Positions 13,261 to 19,463 of a DNA stretch of 19,463 bases are shown one piece after another. The stretch lies in NCBI GenBank assembly GCA_945860575.1, contig CAMAQQ010000006.1, positions 1-19,463 of the forward strand, given 5' to 3'. Below the pieces are notes generated by a model that was not told where the DNA came from, did not search any database, and saw nothing but the letters and a program-made list of their open reading frames with translations. A program made the translations under genes and the position numbers. The stretch is from Ferrithrix thermotolerans DSM 19514. GTDB lineage: Bacteria > Actinomycetota > Acidimicrobiia > Acidimicrobiales > Ilumatobacteraceae. Numbering within the stretch: position 1 is the stretch's first letter; the number at the start of each line of letters is the position of its first letter.

Positions 13261-14022
13261 CTAGACACCGATGCGATGTGTCGAAGACTTTAGGCGCACA
13301 GATGCAAGTCGTACTTTGGCGAGTTTTAGCGAACTGAGCAACTTAATTAGCCACCAACCTGGATCAAGTTCATACCAACGGTGCGAGAGTCGCGCCGATG
13401 TAGGCGCAGCATGATGATTGTTATGAAGACCTTCACCAGCGGTCAGCAAAGCAAGCCACTGTAAATTACCTGCGCGGTTGGCATACGGTTTGCGACCAAA
13501 ATGGTGAGCGATCGCATTGACGGCTGCAGAACCTGCGAGGTACGCATTGAAATGCACTAGTGCAGCAAGTAATCCGATTAGAGGCCCGAAGGTAAATACC
13601 AAAAGGGCAATGCCTAAACCTAAACCGACTAATGCGCGATCAAAAAATATTTTGTCTAAACGAGTTCGTGGCAGATCTTTTGCATAACGCTCAACTGTCT
13701 GAGTATCTTTTGCTGCGGTGCGATACAAAATGACGTTTCGCATCTGAACATTCTTCCAACCGAGAAGCACCGGCGAATGTGGATCGCCTTCTTGATCGGT
13801 GAACGCATGATGCTTTCGGTGCACTGCCACCCACTGCCGTGGTCGTATGCCAGTCGAAAGCCAAATGGTGAAGCGCGCACAAAAAACTGCAAATGGATGG
13901 AGCGTTAAAGCCTTGTGGGCGAGAGCACGATGTAAATAAACAGTTGTTGCAAGATTTGCCAGCGTCGTAACCGAGAAACCGATAAAAAGTGCCGACAATA
14001 AAACTTTCACGACATTGAGCAT
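13261..14022 (-). CDS. Membrane fatty-acid (acyl-CoA delta-9 type) desaturase
   Basis: A diiron membrane desaturase introducing a cis double bond into acyl chains, adjusting membrane fluidity. 253 aa from the ATG at 14022. The three histidine boxes are intact: HRALAH (31-36), HRKHH (68-72) and HNNHH (200-204), plus NAIAHHFG (169-176), all typical of the stearoyl-CoA desaturase group. Hydrophobic spans lie near 8-27, 44-58, 128-162 and 185-193. The start at 14022 is preferred over the in-frame TTG at 14067, which would overlap the divergent CoA ligase. TAGTGT seven bases before the ATG supports near-leaderless transcription. It is transcribed away from the ligase with only 23 bp between starts. 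A soluble redox partner is required; the ferredoxin at the right edge is one conceivable donor. Confidence 0.93.
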   Translation of the reverse strand: MLNVVKVLLSALFIGFSVTTLANLATTVYLHRALAHKALTLHPFAVFCARFTIWLSTGIRPRQWVAVHRKHHAFTDQEGDPHSPVLLGWKNVQMRNVILYRTAAKDTQTVERYAKDLPRTRLDKIFFDRALVGLGLGIALLVFTFGPLIGLLAALVHFNAYLAGSAAVNAIAHHFGRKPYANRAGNLQWLALLTAGEGLHNNHHAAPTSARLSHRWYELDPGWWLIKLLSSLKLAKVRLASVRLKSSTHRIGV

Positions 14023-14046
14023 GCGACTCACACTACTCTGACGATG
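14023..14046. promoter_or_regulatory. Divergent promoter with overlapping -10 elements (desaturase / CoA ligase)
   Basis: On the plus strand TACTCT (14034-14039) is followed by exactly six bases and the GTG at 14046. On the minus strand TAGTGT (14035-14030) is followed by seven bases and the ATG at 14022. The two hexamers share the TA pair at 14034-14035, so both transcripts would start at or beside their initiation codons and only one polymerase could open the site at a time. Neither has a convincing -35. Confidence 0.55.
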
Positions 14047-16235
14047 TGAATATTTCGGGTCAAACAACGCTTTCGGAGACTCGATCCAAATCTATTCTCA
14101 AACAATTTGGCGTTGTTTTCGCTACCGAAACAGAAGTCACAGCAAGCAGTGATTCAGTTGAAAAAGCAGTCAAGGCTGCTGAACAAATTGGCTTTCCCGT
14201 AGTTGTCAAATTGTGCGGCGACTCAATTGCGCACAAAACTGAACGCGGACTTGTGCGACTTGGCCTCGATAACGCTGAGTCGACGGCAGATGCCTCGCGC
14301 GAACTGTTAGCAAAAGCAACTTCAGATGATGGCGATGTATCGCTTTTGATCGCAAAAATGGAGTCTGGCAAACGAGAACTAATTGCTGGCATCATGCGCG
14401 ACCCACAATTCGGACTATTCGTGATGCTCGGTTTGGGCGGTATCTACACAGAGGTGTTGGCAGACGTCGCATTTTCTCCTGTGCCGCTTTCTATGACAGG
14501 TGCTCTCGCGTTACAAGACCGATTGCAACAGCAAAAGATTCTTGCTGGGTTTCGCGGTGAATCTGCAGTTTCAAGGAACCAACTCGCAAACTTGCTCGTG
14601 GCGCTTTCAGATGCCGCCGAGAGCGACCCAAGTATCTCTTCAATCGACATCAACCCAATCCTGATCAGAAGTGATGGTTCAATCGTTGCAGTTGATGCAC
14701 TTGTTGTGATGCAATCTGAGGCGCCAGCGATAACCACTTCTCGGCCATCAACAAAATCTGAATCATCAAATTCAACTGGTCAATTTTTTGAATCTCTGTT
14801 CAACCCAAGGGGCGTTGTTGTTGTCGGTGCTTCAACCCACCCTGGGAAATTCGGCTTTGTCTCATTGCATAATCTAATTTCGTGCGGATACAGGGGCCAG
14901 ATCTACGCGACGCATCTAGAGCTCGCCAATGTGCTCGGTGTTCAATCTGTTGCCACAATTGATGACTTACCAAAAAACGAAATTGATTTGGCCTTTGTAT
15001 GCACGCCAGCATCAACAAATATTGCAATCCTTGAGGCTTGCGCCCGAAAAAATATCCGTTCGGTTTACATAACTTCTGCTGGTTATGGCGAGGCTGGTGA
15101 GTCTGGCCTTCAAGCCCAACAGTTGCTTAAAAAGAAGGCGCGCGAACTCGATATTTTGCTGATCGGCCCGAACGGGCAAGGACTCGTCAGCACGCCGGCA
15201 AATCTTTGCGCACAAATAGTCGGTCCGTATCCACCCAAGGGTTCAATTTCTGTGGCGAGCCAGAGTGGCAATTTTGTTTCGAGTTTTATGAACTATGCGC
15301 GATTTACAAATGTTGGTATTGCTCGGGCGATTTCGGCGGGCAACGCCGCGTGTACGGGAGTGCCTGAAGTTCTAGATTTTTTCACTTCTGACGACTCAAC
15401 CTCAGTTGCGCTTGTCTACCTCGAGGGAATACAAGATGGCGAGAAACTAGCGGCAAGCATGAAGTCGATCAGTTCAGTCAAACCACTTGTAGTTGTCAAA
15501 GGCGGATCAACATCAAGTGGTGCACTTGCTGCTGCAAGTCATACCGGCGCATTAGCCAGCAACGACCGAGTGTTCGATGGAGTTTGTTTTGCAAACGGTG
15601 TGACCAGAGTTGCCAGTGCCGAAGAGGCGTTTGATATCGCTGCGACTTTTGCGACTCAGCCATTGCCAATGGGACCAAATGTAGTCGTGCTGACAACAGT
15701 GGGGGGCTGGGGTGTGGTGACCTCCGATGTCATATCAAACGACAATGTGTTGAACTTGATCGAACTGCCAACCGATCTAAGTGACGCGATATCTGCACTA
15801 TTGCCAGATCGTTGGAGTCACAATAACCCTGTTGATTGTGCAGGTGGCGAGACACGCGACACGATTCCTGAGGTGATGCGACTAATCGCCTCGCACCCAA
15901 AAGTCGACTCAATCATTTTTCTCGGACTTGGTATTCAATCGAATCAAGCACGACTTATGACTGAAGGACATTTTTATCCTGAACACGGACTTGAACGTAT
16001 CGTTAGTTATCACCAGCGACAAGATGAACGATTCGCTCAAGTTGCGTTTGATCTTTCTATTGAGACGGGAAAACCAATTCTTGTGGCAACCGAATTGGGT
16101 GTTGCAGATATTAATAACCCAGGAGTCAAAGCCGTTCAAGAGTCGGGGAGACTTTGCTACGCCAACGGGCAACGCGCCGCAAAAGCTCTCGCCCTTTCAT
16201 ATCAATACGCAAAATGGCGTGGAGTCGCAAGATGA
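14046..16235 (+). CDS. ADP-forming acetate/acyl-CoA ligase (fused beta-alpha)
   Basis: A 729-aa ligase of the NDP-forming acyl-CoA synthetase superfamily, interconverting acyl-CoA + ADP + Pi with acid + CoA + ATP. The order is an ATP-grasp beta part (1-225: HKTERGLVRLGL with His63, MRDPQFGLFVMLGLGG at about 117-132, DINPI at 201-205), a linker, then a CoA-binding Rossmann domain (about 248-375, VVVVGASTHPGKFG) and a ligase domain with phospho-His499 in ASHTGALAS. Two motifs deviate: NGQG (376-379) where NCLG is usual, and SQSGN where SQSGA is usual. The GTG start is favoured by TACTCT six bases upstream and by domain position. It overlaps dacB by 4 bp. Substrate may be acetate or another short or branched acid. 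Confidence 0.9.
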   Translation: MNISGQTTLSETRSKSILKQFGVVFATETEVTASSDSVEKAVKAAEQIGFPVVVKLCGDSIAHKTERGLVRLGLDNAESTADASRELLAKATSDDGDVSLLIAKMESGKRELIAGIMRDPQFGLFVMLGLGGIYTEVLADVAFSPVPLSMTGALALQDRLQQQKILAGFRGESAVSRNQLANLLVALSDAAESDPSISSIDINPILIRSDGSIVAVDALVVMQSEAPAITTSRPSTKSESSNSTGQFFESLFNPRGVVVVGASTHPGKFGFVSLHNLISCGYRGQIYATHLELANVLGVQSVATIDDLPKNEIDLAFVCTPASTNIAILEACARKNIRSVYITSAGYGEAGESGLQAQQLLKKKARELDILLIGPNGQGLVSTPANLCAQIVGPYPPKGSISVASQSGNFVSSFMNYARFTNVGIARAISAGNAACTGVPEVLDFFTSDDSTSVALVYLEGIQDGEKLAASMKSISSVKPLVVVKGGSTSSGALAAASHTGALASNDRVFDGVCFANGVTRVASAEEAFDIAATFATQPLPMGPNVVVLTTVGGWGVVTSDVISNDNVLNLIELPTDLSDAISALLPDRWSHNNPVDCAGGETRDTIPEVMRLIASHPKVDSIIFLGLGIQSNQARLMTEGHFYPEHGLERIVSYHQRQDERFAQVAFDLSIETGKPILVATELGVADINNPGVKAVQESGRLCYANGQRAAKALALSYQYAKWRGVAR

Positions 16236-17683
16236 GAATTCGCAATCAACGCCAACGATTCACCGAATACTGCGAAAGAACGCAAATAAACAAGTTGATC
16301 GGTGTGCTGCTATTTGTAACTTTGCTTGGCTGTGTGCCTTTGGTTTCTGTGATGGAGGTCGCCCGAACCAAAGAAGCCAAAACTGGATCCCTTGAACTTT
16401 CTGAACAACTTGCACCTCCTCCAGTCACACCGATATTTTCGGCAAGAAGAATTCCTCAGGCGTTAATCGATTCAACTCTCAAAGTTCGAGTCGCATCAAA
16501 ACTGCAACAACTGACCGCGAGCTTTCCAGCCGAATCTTGCTTAACTGTTCGTACCAACGATCGAGAGATCTTTTCTCTGCGTTCAGACCTATCTTTGATT
16601 CCTGGTAGCAATATGAAGCTTCTGACTGCTGCGGTTGCACTTGATGTAATCAAACCCGACACAGTTTTTTCGACAAAACTATTTGGCGTTGTTGAAGGTT
16701 CTGTTGTCCGAGGCGATCTGTGGCTTGTTGGTTCGGGTGATCCGTTACTTTCAACACGCTCGTATCCACAAACCGAAAGGTTTCCAACTTTGACACCAAC
16801 TTATGTTGAAGGTCTAGTTGAATCTTTGATTGCGTCGGGAATCAAGAGTGTTTCAGGAAGTGTTGTCGGAGATGAATCGCTTTACGATACTGAGCGGTAT
16901 TCGCCAAATTGGGGCGACGGAATTCGTGGCACCGAGGCTGGCCCACTCAGTGCACTAATGATCAACGATGCGAACACAACCGAATCGCCTGTCAAATTGG
17001 CGAACCCGGCATTTTCGGCAGCAAAAGAATTCACCCGTCTTCTCAAAGAAGCTGGAATCTTCGTTAAAGGTTTGCCAGATATTGATACTGCGCCACTGAA
17101 CACTCCAGAAATTGCACGAATTGATTCGGCGCCACTTCGTGACATCGTTGCCGAGATGTTGACGAATAGCGACAACAACACTGCCGAACTTTTGTTGAAA
17201 GAAATCGGGAGAGTTTCTCAAGGTTCACCCACGCGCATCGCAGGGCTAGAAGTCATCGCCAACAAGATCGTTGAATGGCAATTACCGTCTGCTGGTGTAG
17301 CGCTTGGTGATGGATCAGGCCTAGACCGGGCAACTCATTTGACATGCGGTTTGTTGACTGCACTTCTGCAACGAGCCGGCGCAAACAGCGACCTGGTCAA
17401 AGGTATGTCGCTTGCTGGATCTTCTGGCACTTTGCGCGAAAACTTTGTGACTGGACCAGCGTTCAATGTTTTGCGCGGTAAAACCGGCACGCTCACGGGA
17501 GTAAAGGCGCTTTCTGGTGTGTTTCCATTTAGCGATGATCGGGCCACCATGTTTACTTTGCTACTGAATGGCACAGGGACGTCTACCACAGAGATCTACA
17601 TCCCAATCTGGAACTCTCTTGTTTCATCGTTGGCATCTGGGGGAGACTCAATAGATCTCGAAAAGGTCGCACCAGTTAAATAG
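16232..17683 (+). CDS. dacB: D-alanyl-D-alanine carboxypeptidase/endopeptidase, PBP4 type (S13)
   Basis: A 483-aa penicillin-binding protein of family S13, trimming or cleaving cross-links in peptidoglycan outside the membrane. The active-site motifs are SxxK (Ser126-Asn-Met-Lys129, in PGSNMKL), SxN (Ser313-Asp-Asn315, in NSDNNTAE) and KTG (417-419). A basic N-terminus is followed by one hydrophobic segment (about 22-41), either an anchor or an uncleaved signal. LLGC at 31-34 resembles a lipobox only weakly. The ATG at 16232 overlaps the ligase stop as ATGA. The frame is open upstream to 16154, but those residues are basic out-of-frame ligase sequence. Length and motif spacing match DacB/PBP4. 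Confidence 0.93.
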   Translation: MRIRNQRQRFTEYCERTQINKLIGVLLFVTLLGCVPLVSVMEVARTKEAKTGSLELSEQLAPPPVTPIFSARRIPQALIDSTLKVRVASKLQQLTASFPAESCLTVRTNDREIFSLRSDLSLIPGSNMKLLTAAVALDVIKPDTVFSTKLFGVVEGSVVRGDLWLVGSGDPLLSTRSYPQTERFPTLTPTYVEGLVESLIASGIKSVSGSVVGDESLYDTERYSPNWGDGIRGTEAGPLSALMINDANTTESPVKLANPAFSAAKEFTRLLKEAGIFVKGLPDIDTAPLNTPEIARIDSAPLRDIVAEMLTNSDNNTAELLLKEIGRVSQGSPTRIAGLEVIANKIVEWQLPSAGVALGDGSGLDRATHLTCGLLTALLQRAGANSDLVKGMSLAGSSGTLRENFVTGPAFNVLRGKTGTLTGVKALSGVFPFSDDRATMFTLLLNGTGTSTTEIYIPIWNSLVSSLASGGDSIDLEKVAPVK

Positions 17684-17693
17684 TGCGGGCTCG

Positions 17694-17708
17694 TAGAATG
17701 TGCCTATG
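17694..17708 (+). promoter_or_regulatory. Candidate leaderless promoter for the small-protein cluster
   Basis: TAGAAT (17694-17699), five of six matches to the -10 consensus, is followed by six bases and the ATG at 17706, the same geometry as at 4001 and 14034. No good -35 is present at the expected distance and no ribosome-binding site precedes the ATG. Confidence 0.5.
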
Positions 17709-18020
17709 TCTGCTGAGAAATCTGACGAGAAGATCAAGGTTTCTGAGTTGTACGACATCATTATCAAATACGCCAAACAAGAAGCGATAGATCCGATTAG
17801 AGGCGCCGGTCGGTGGATTGGCTTTGGGCTCTTCGCCGCAGTATTGATAAGTGTCGGCGTTGTTATCGGTTCAATTGGTGTGTTAAGACTGGTGCAAACT
17901 ACTCCACTAGGCGCGTCTAACGGCTGGTCGTGGCTGTGCTATTTGATCACTGTTTTGATTTGTTTAGTTGTCGGAATTGTGGCAAATTCGCGAATCAAAC
18001 GCGGGACTCTAGAGAGATAG
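17706..18020 (+). CDS. Small two-span membrane protein of unknown function
   Basis: 104 aa from the ATG at 17706. A GTG at 17700 is in frame, but the ATG fits the TAGAAT -10 better. A charged N-terminal region (about 1-34, with SELYDIIIKYAKQEAIDPIRGAGRW) precedes two hydrophobic spans (about 38-60 and 74-92) separated by a short polar loop, and a basic tail (RIKRGTLER). This layout is like the small membrane proteins often labelled actinobacterial holin-like or phage-holin superfamily, but I see nothing that makes it a holin. It is followed after 3 bp by the next small gene, probably in one transcript. Function is not assigned. Confidence 0.75.
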   Translation: MSAEKSDEKIKVSELYDIIIKYAKQEAIDPIRGAGRWIGFGLFAAVLISVGVVIGSIGVLRLVQTTPLGASNGWSWLCYLITVLICLVVGIVANSRIKRGTLER

Positions 18021-18023
18021 TTT

Positions 18024-18239
18024 ATGAAACAACTTGAACAGCGCGTCACACGGGATGAATTGCAAACCCAGTTGTTGCTGTTTCAAGAAGATATCCAGTC
18101 GAAAGTGACCGACAAATCAGAACAGATCAGATTGATAAAAATTGGCGTGGCGGTCATGGCATTATTGACTGCTTTCATGGTTGGGCGGCGTAGTGGCAAG
18201 AAGAATCGCAGCATCATTGAAATATTCAGCGACAAATAG
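18024..18239 (+). CDS. Small single-span membrane protein with helical N-terminus
   Basis: A 71-aa protein. The first 40 residues are charged and probably helical or coiled-coil (EQRVTRDELQTQLLLFQEDI). One membrane span follows (about 43-57, GVAVMALLTAFMVG), then a basic cytoplasmic-type tail (RRSGKKNR) and a short acidic end. It starts 3 bp after the preceding gene, with AGAGAG (18011-18016) as a weak ribosome-binding site. I do not recognise a family. The pairing with the two-span protein suggests a membrane complex, which is inference. Confidence 0.7.
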   Translation: MKQLEQRVTRDELQTQLLLFQEDIQSKVTDKSEQIRLIKIGVAVMALLTAFMVGRRSGKKNRSIIEIFSDK

Positions 18240-18250
18240 CTCGAATTCAC

Positions 18251-18409
18251 ATGCTTCAAAAACTGATCGCTCGATCCGCCAAATTAAGTTTCTGGTTTGG
18301 CGTGTACCGATTTCTTCGAAAGCACCTAAAGCCAACCAGCCAACAAGTTGTCCAACGCAAAGTTCGTAAGGGTGGCTCAATCACAATCAAATCGCGTTCA
18401 GTTCGTTGA
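18251..18409 (+). CDS. Very small basic protein, possible real gene
   Basis: An open frame of 52 aa (ATG 18251 to TGA 18407-18409) fills most of the 203-bp gap between the 71-aa gene and trmI. The product is strongly basic, with an amphipathic or hydrophobic patch KLSFWFGVYRFLRK (about 11-24) and a Lys/Arg-rich tail ending RSVR. It follows the 71-aa gene by 11 bp on the same strand, which fits an operon of three small proteins. There is no ribosome-binding site and no family I recognise. The length is short enough to arise by chance, so confidence is moderate. Confidence 0.5.
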   Translation: MLQKLIARSAKLSFWFGVYRFLRKHLKPTSQQVVQRKVRKGGSITIKSRSVR

Positions 18410-18442
18410 CGCGAATGCTATTCAAGTCTCTGTCTAGAGAAC

Positions 18443-19210
18443 ATGCTCATGTTTAGTTACGGCGAGAAGGTTCTACTACTGGATGTAAAGAAACGCCGTT
18501 ATTTATTTACTTTGAAAGAAGGCGGTGAATTTCATACACATGCTGGGTTTCTTGCACACAGTTTGATTATTGATGCGCACGAAGGTGCTTCTGTGCAGTC
18601 AACCAAGGGTGCGTATTACATCGTCTTGCGTCCAACCCTTGAGGATTTCGTGGTGCAAATGCCACGCGGCGCACAAGTTATTTATCCGAAAGATCTAGCA
18701 CCTATTTGCATGATGGCCGACATCACACCAGGCGTGAAGGTTTTTGAATCGGGTCTTGGATCGGGAGCATTATCAATGACGATGCTTCGCTACGGCGCGA
18801 TCATCACTGGCTATGAGTTGCGCGAAGATTTTGCGAATCGAGCAAAAACAAATATTCGAGAATTTCTCGGAGAGTCAGCGCTTGATAGATACACGGTTTC
18901 AATTCGTGACGCTTATCTAGGTATTGAAGAAACTGATTTTGATCGCATGGTATTGGATTTGCCTGAGCCATGGCAGGTCATTGAACACGCGAACAAGGTG
19001 CTACGAAAAGGTGCGCTGGTGGTTTCTTATTCGCCGAGCATCACGCAAGCCGTGCGTACGCAAGAAGCAATGGGGGATGGGTGGCTCGACCGCAGGACTC
19101 TCGAGGTGTTACACCGAACTTGGCATATCGAGGGGGCGTCTGTGCGCCCTGACCACAGAATGGTTGCACATACCGGATTTCTTACAAGCGCAAGATTTAT
19201 CGGCGCTTAA
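18443..19210 (+). CDS. trmI: tRNA (adenine(58)-N1)-methyltransferase TrmI
   Basis: An SAM-dependent enzyme that methylates N1 of A58 in the T-loop of tRNA, acting as a homotetramer in the family. The 255 aa match the actinobacterial type (Rv2118c-like). An N-terminal beta domain has RRYLFTLKEGGEFHTHAG (about 18-35) and MPRGAQVIYPKDL (about 73-85). The SAM-binding motif VFESGLGSGAL follows (about 99-109), then ELREDF, and the motif IV-like VLDLPEPW (about 171-178) with the catalytic Asp. The protein ends with RPDHRMVAHTGFL. ATG 18443 and ATG 18449 are both possible starts. AGAG at 18436-18439 is better spaced for the second. In actinobacteria this gene often lies near the proteasome (Pup) gene set, which would lie beyond the right edge if conserved. 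Confidence 0.95.
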   Translation: MLMFSYGEKVLLLDVKKRRYLFTLKEGGEFHTHAGFLAHSLIIDAHEGASVQSTKGAYYIVLRPTLEDFVVQMPRGAQVIYPKDLAPICMMADITPGVKVFESGLGSGALSMTMLRYGAIITGYELREDFANRAKTNIREFLGESALDRYTVSIRDAYLGIEETDFDRMVLDLPEPWQVIEHANKVLRKGALVVSYSPSITQAVRTQEAMGDGWLDRRTLEVLHRTWHIEGASVRPDHRMVAHTGFLTSARFIGA

Positions 19211-19218
19211 AACTGGCA

Positions 19219-19234
19219 AACCGTATTTACGGTT
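19219..19234. terminator. Weak hairpin between trmI and the ferredoxin gene
   Basis: AACCGT (19219-19224) and ACGGTT (19229-19234) form a 6-bp stem with an ATTT loop between two convergent genes. It includes the ferredoxin stop codon. Neither side has a T run, so termination strength is doubtful. Confidence 0.35.
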
Positions 19235-19463
19235 CGATGAAGATGCATTCTCCTGGGCACTCTTCGGCGGACTCAACTACTGCATCAAGCATCGAATCGG
19301 CAAAATTAGCGACGCCTGCAGCGCCCTGTTCATTGCCTTTTGCTGTTGCGAAAACTTTTGCGCCTTCGCGAACATATGCCAAACCGTCATCGAGCAAAGT
19401 AAAAACGTCAGGAGCTATTTCTTCGCAAAGACCATCGCCTGTGCAGAGATCCTGATCTATCCA
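19227..19463 (-). CDS. Ferredoxin, 3Fe-4S/4Fe-4S type, 5' end cut by the window edge
   Basis: The last 78 residues of a small acidic electron carrier are visible, read from 19463 down to the stop at 19229-19227. The cluster motif CTGDGLC (visible residues 7-13) has Asp where 4Fe-4S ferredoxins have the second Cys (CxxCxxC), and the C-terminus has CPGEC (69-73). This CxxDxxC...CP pattern is typical of 3Fe-4S ferredoxins of actinobacteria that serve cytochromes P450 and other oxidases, and of some ferredoxins that switch cluster type. The first few residues and the start lie outside the window. The overlapping plus-strand open frame (19237-19455) is Ser/Thr/Ala-rich and looks like antisense. 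It converges with trmI with 16 bp between stops. Confidence 0.9.
   Translation of the reverse strand, partial: WIDQDLCTGDGLCEEIAPDVFTLLDDGLAYVREGAKVFATAKGNEQGAAGVANFADSMLDAVVESAEECPGECIFIEP

Noticed and set aside
16154..16231. N-terminal extension of the PBP4-type protein to 16154
   Set aside because: The added residues are an out-of-frame reading of the CoA ligase C-terminus. ATG 16232 with ATGA coupling is the normal pattern here.
1..19463. Search by eye for CRISPR repeats, IS ends, tRNA or rRNA genes and long direct repeats
   Set aside because: None seen. The window is filled almost entirely by ordinary coding sequence with uniform composition. A computed repeat and tRNA scan was not possible here.

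Overview
The window looks like chromosomal core sequence of a free-living actinobacterium, most probably an Acidimicrobiia-type lineage with moderate GC (judged by eye, not computed). The case rests on several things. There is a DUF3151-type protein and an actinobacterial-type tRNA m1A58 methyltransferase next to a small ferredoxin. Transaldolase is of the long actinobacterial form, overlapping transketolase. Several starts fit the leaderless pattern TANNNT, about 6-8 nt, then start codon. Packing is very tight: many neighbouring genes overlap by 4 bp (ATGA or TTGA), and no rRNA, tRNA, IS element, CRISPR array or prophage was seen. The lineage assignment is inference from gene content, not a phylogeny.

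Layout from left to right. Positions 81-1402 (+) carry cmk and a PlsC acyltransferase, ending in a hairpin terminator that sits inside the overlapping stop codons of the convergent M18 aminopeptidase gene (1399-2655, -), which follows a small membrane-protein gene. Positions 2955-3952 (+) carry a DUF3151 protein and a MobA-like guanylyltransferase. Positions 4013-5484 (+) carry a rhodanese-domain protein overlapping RNase D. Positions 5485-7652 (+) hold a leader with a hairpin, a 68-aa charged protein and the ribosome-associated GTPase BipA/TypA, whose only sensible start codon is ATT at 5820. A bidirectional hairpin follows. Positions 7683-8420 (-) encode a cysteine-rich conserved protein, with a 65-aa helical protein (8454-8651, +) diverging from it.

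Positions 8666-14022 (-) read, in transcription order: fatty-acid desaturase, DUF6941-like protein, transketolase, transaldolase, LOG-family protein. The last three overlap by 4 bp each, a compact non-oxidative pentose-phosphate operon. The LOG family can release ribose 5-phosphate, so the three could be linked metabolically. From 14046 rightward (+) come a two-domain ADP-forming acyl/acetate-CoA ligase, a PBP4-type D-Ala-D-Ala carboxypeptidase (ATGA overlap), three small proteins, two of them clearly membrane proteins, and trmI. A ferredoxin converges on trmI and is cut by the right edge.

Most of the content is ordinary housekeeping. The points most worth a second look are the AUU start of bipA and the structured leader ahead of its small partner gene. 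Next come the overlapping divergent -10 elements at 14030-14039, the terminator embedded in two coding ends at 1394-1430, and the tkt-tal-LOG coupling. I found no convincing new defence, mobile or biosynthetic system.
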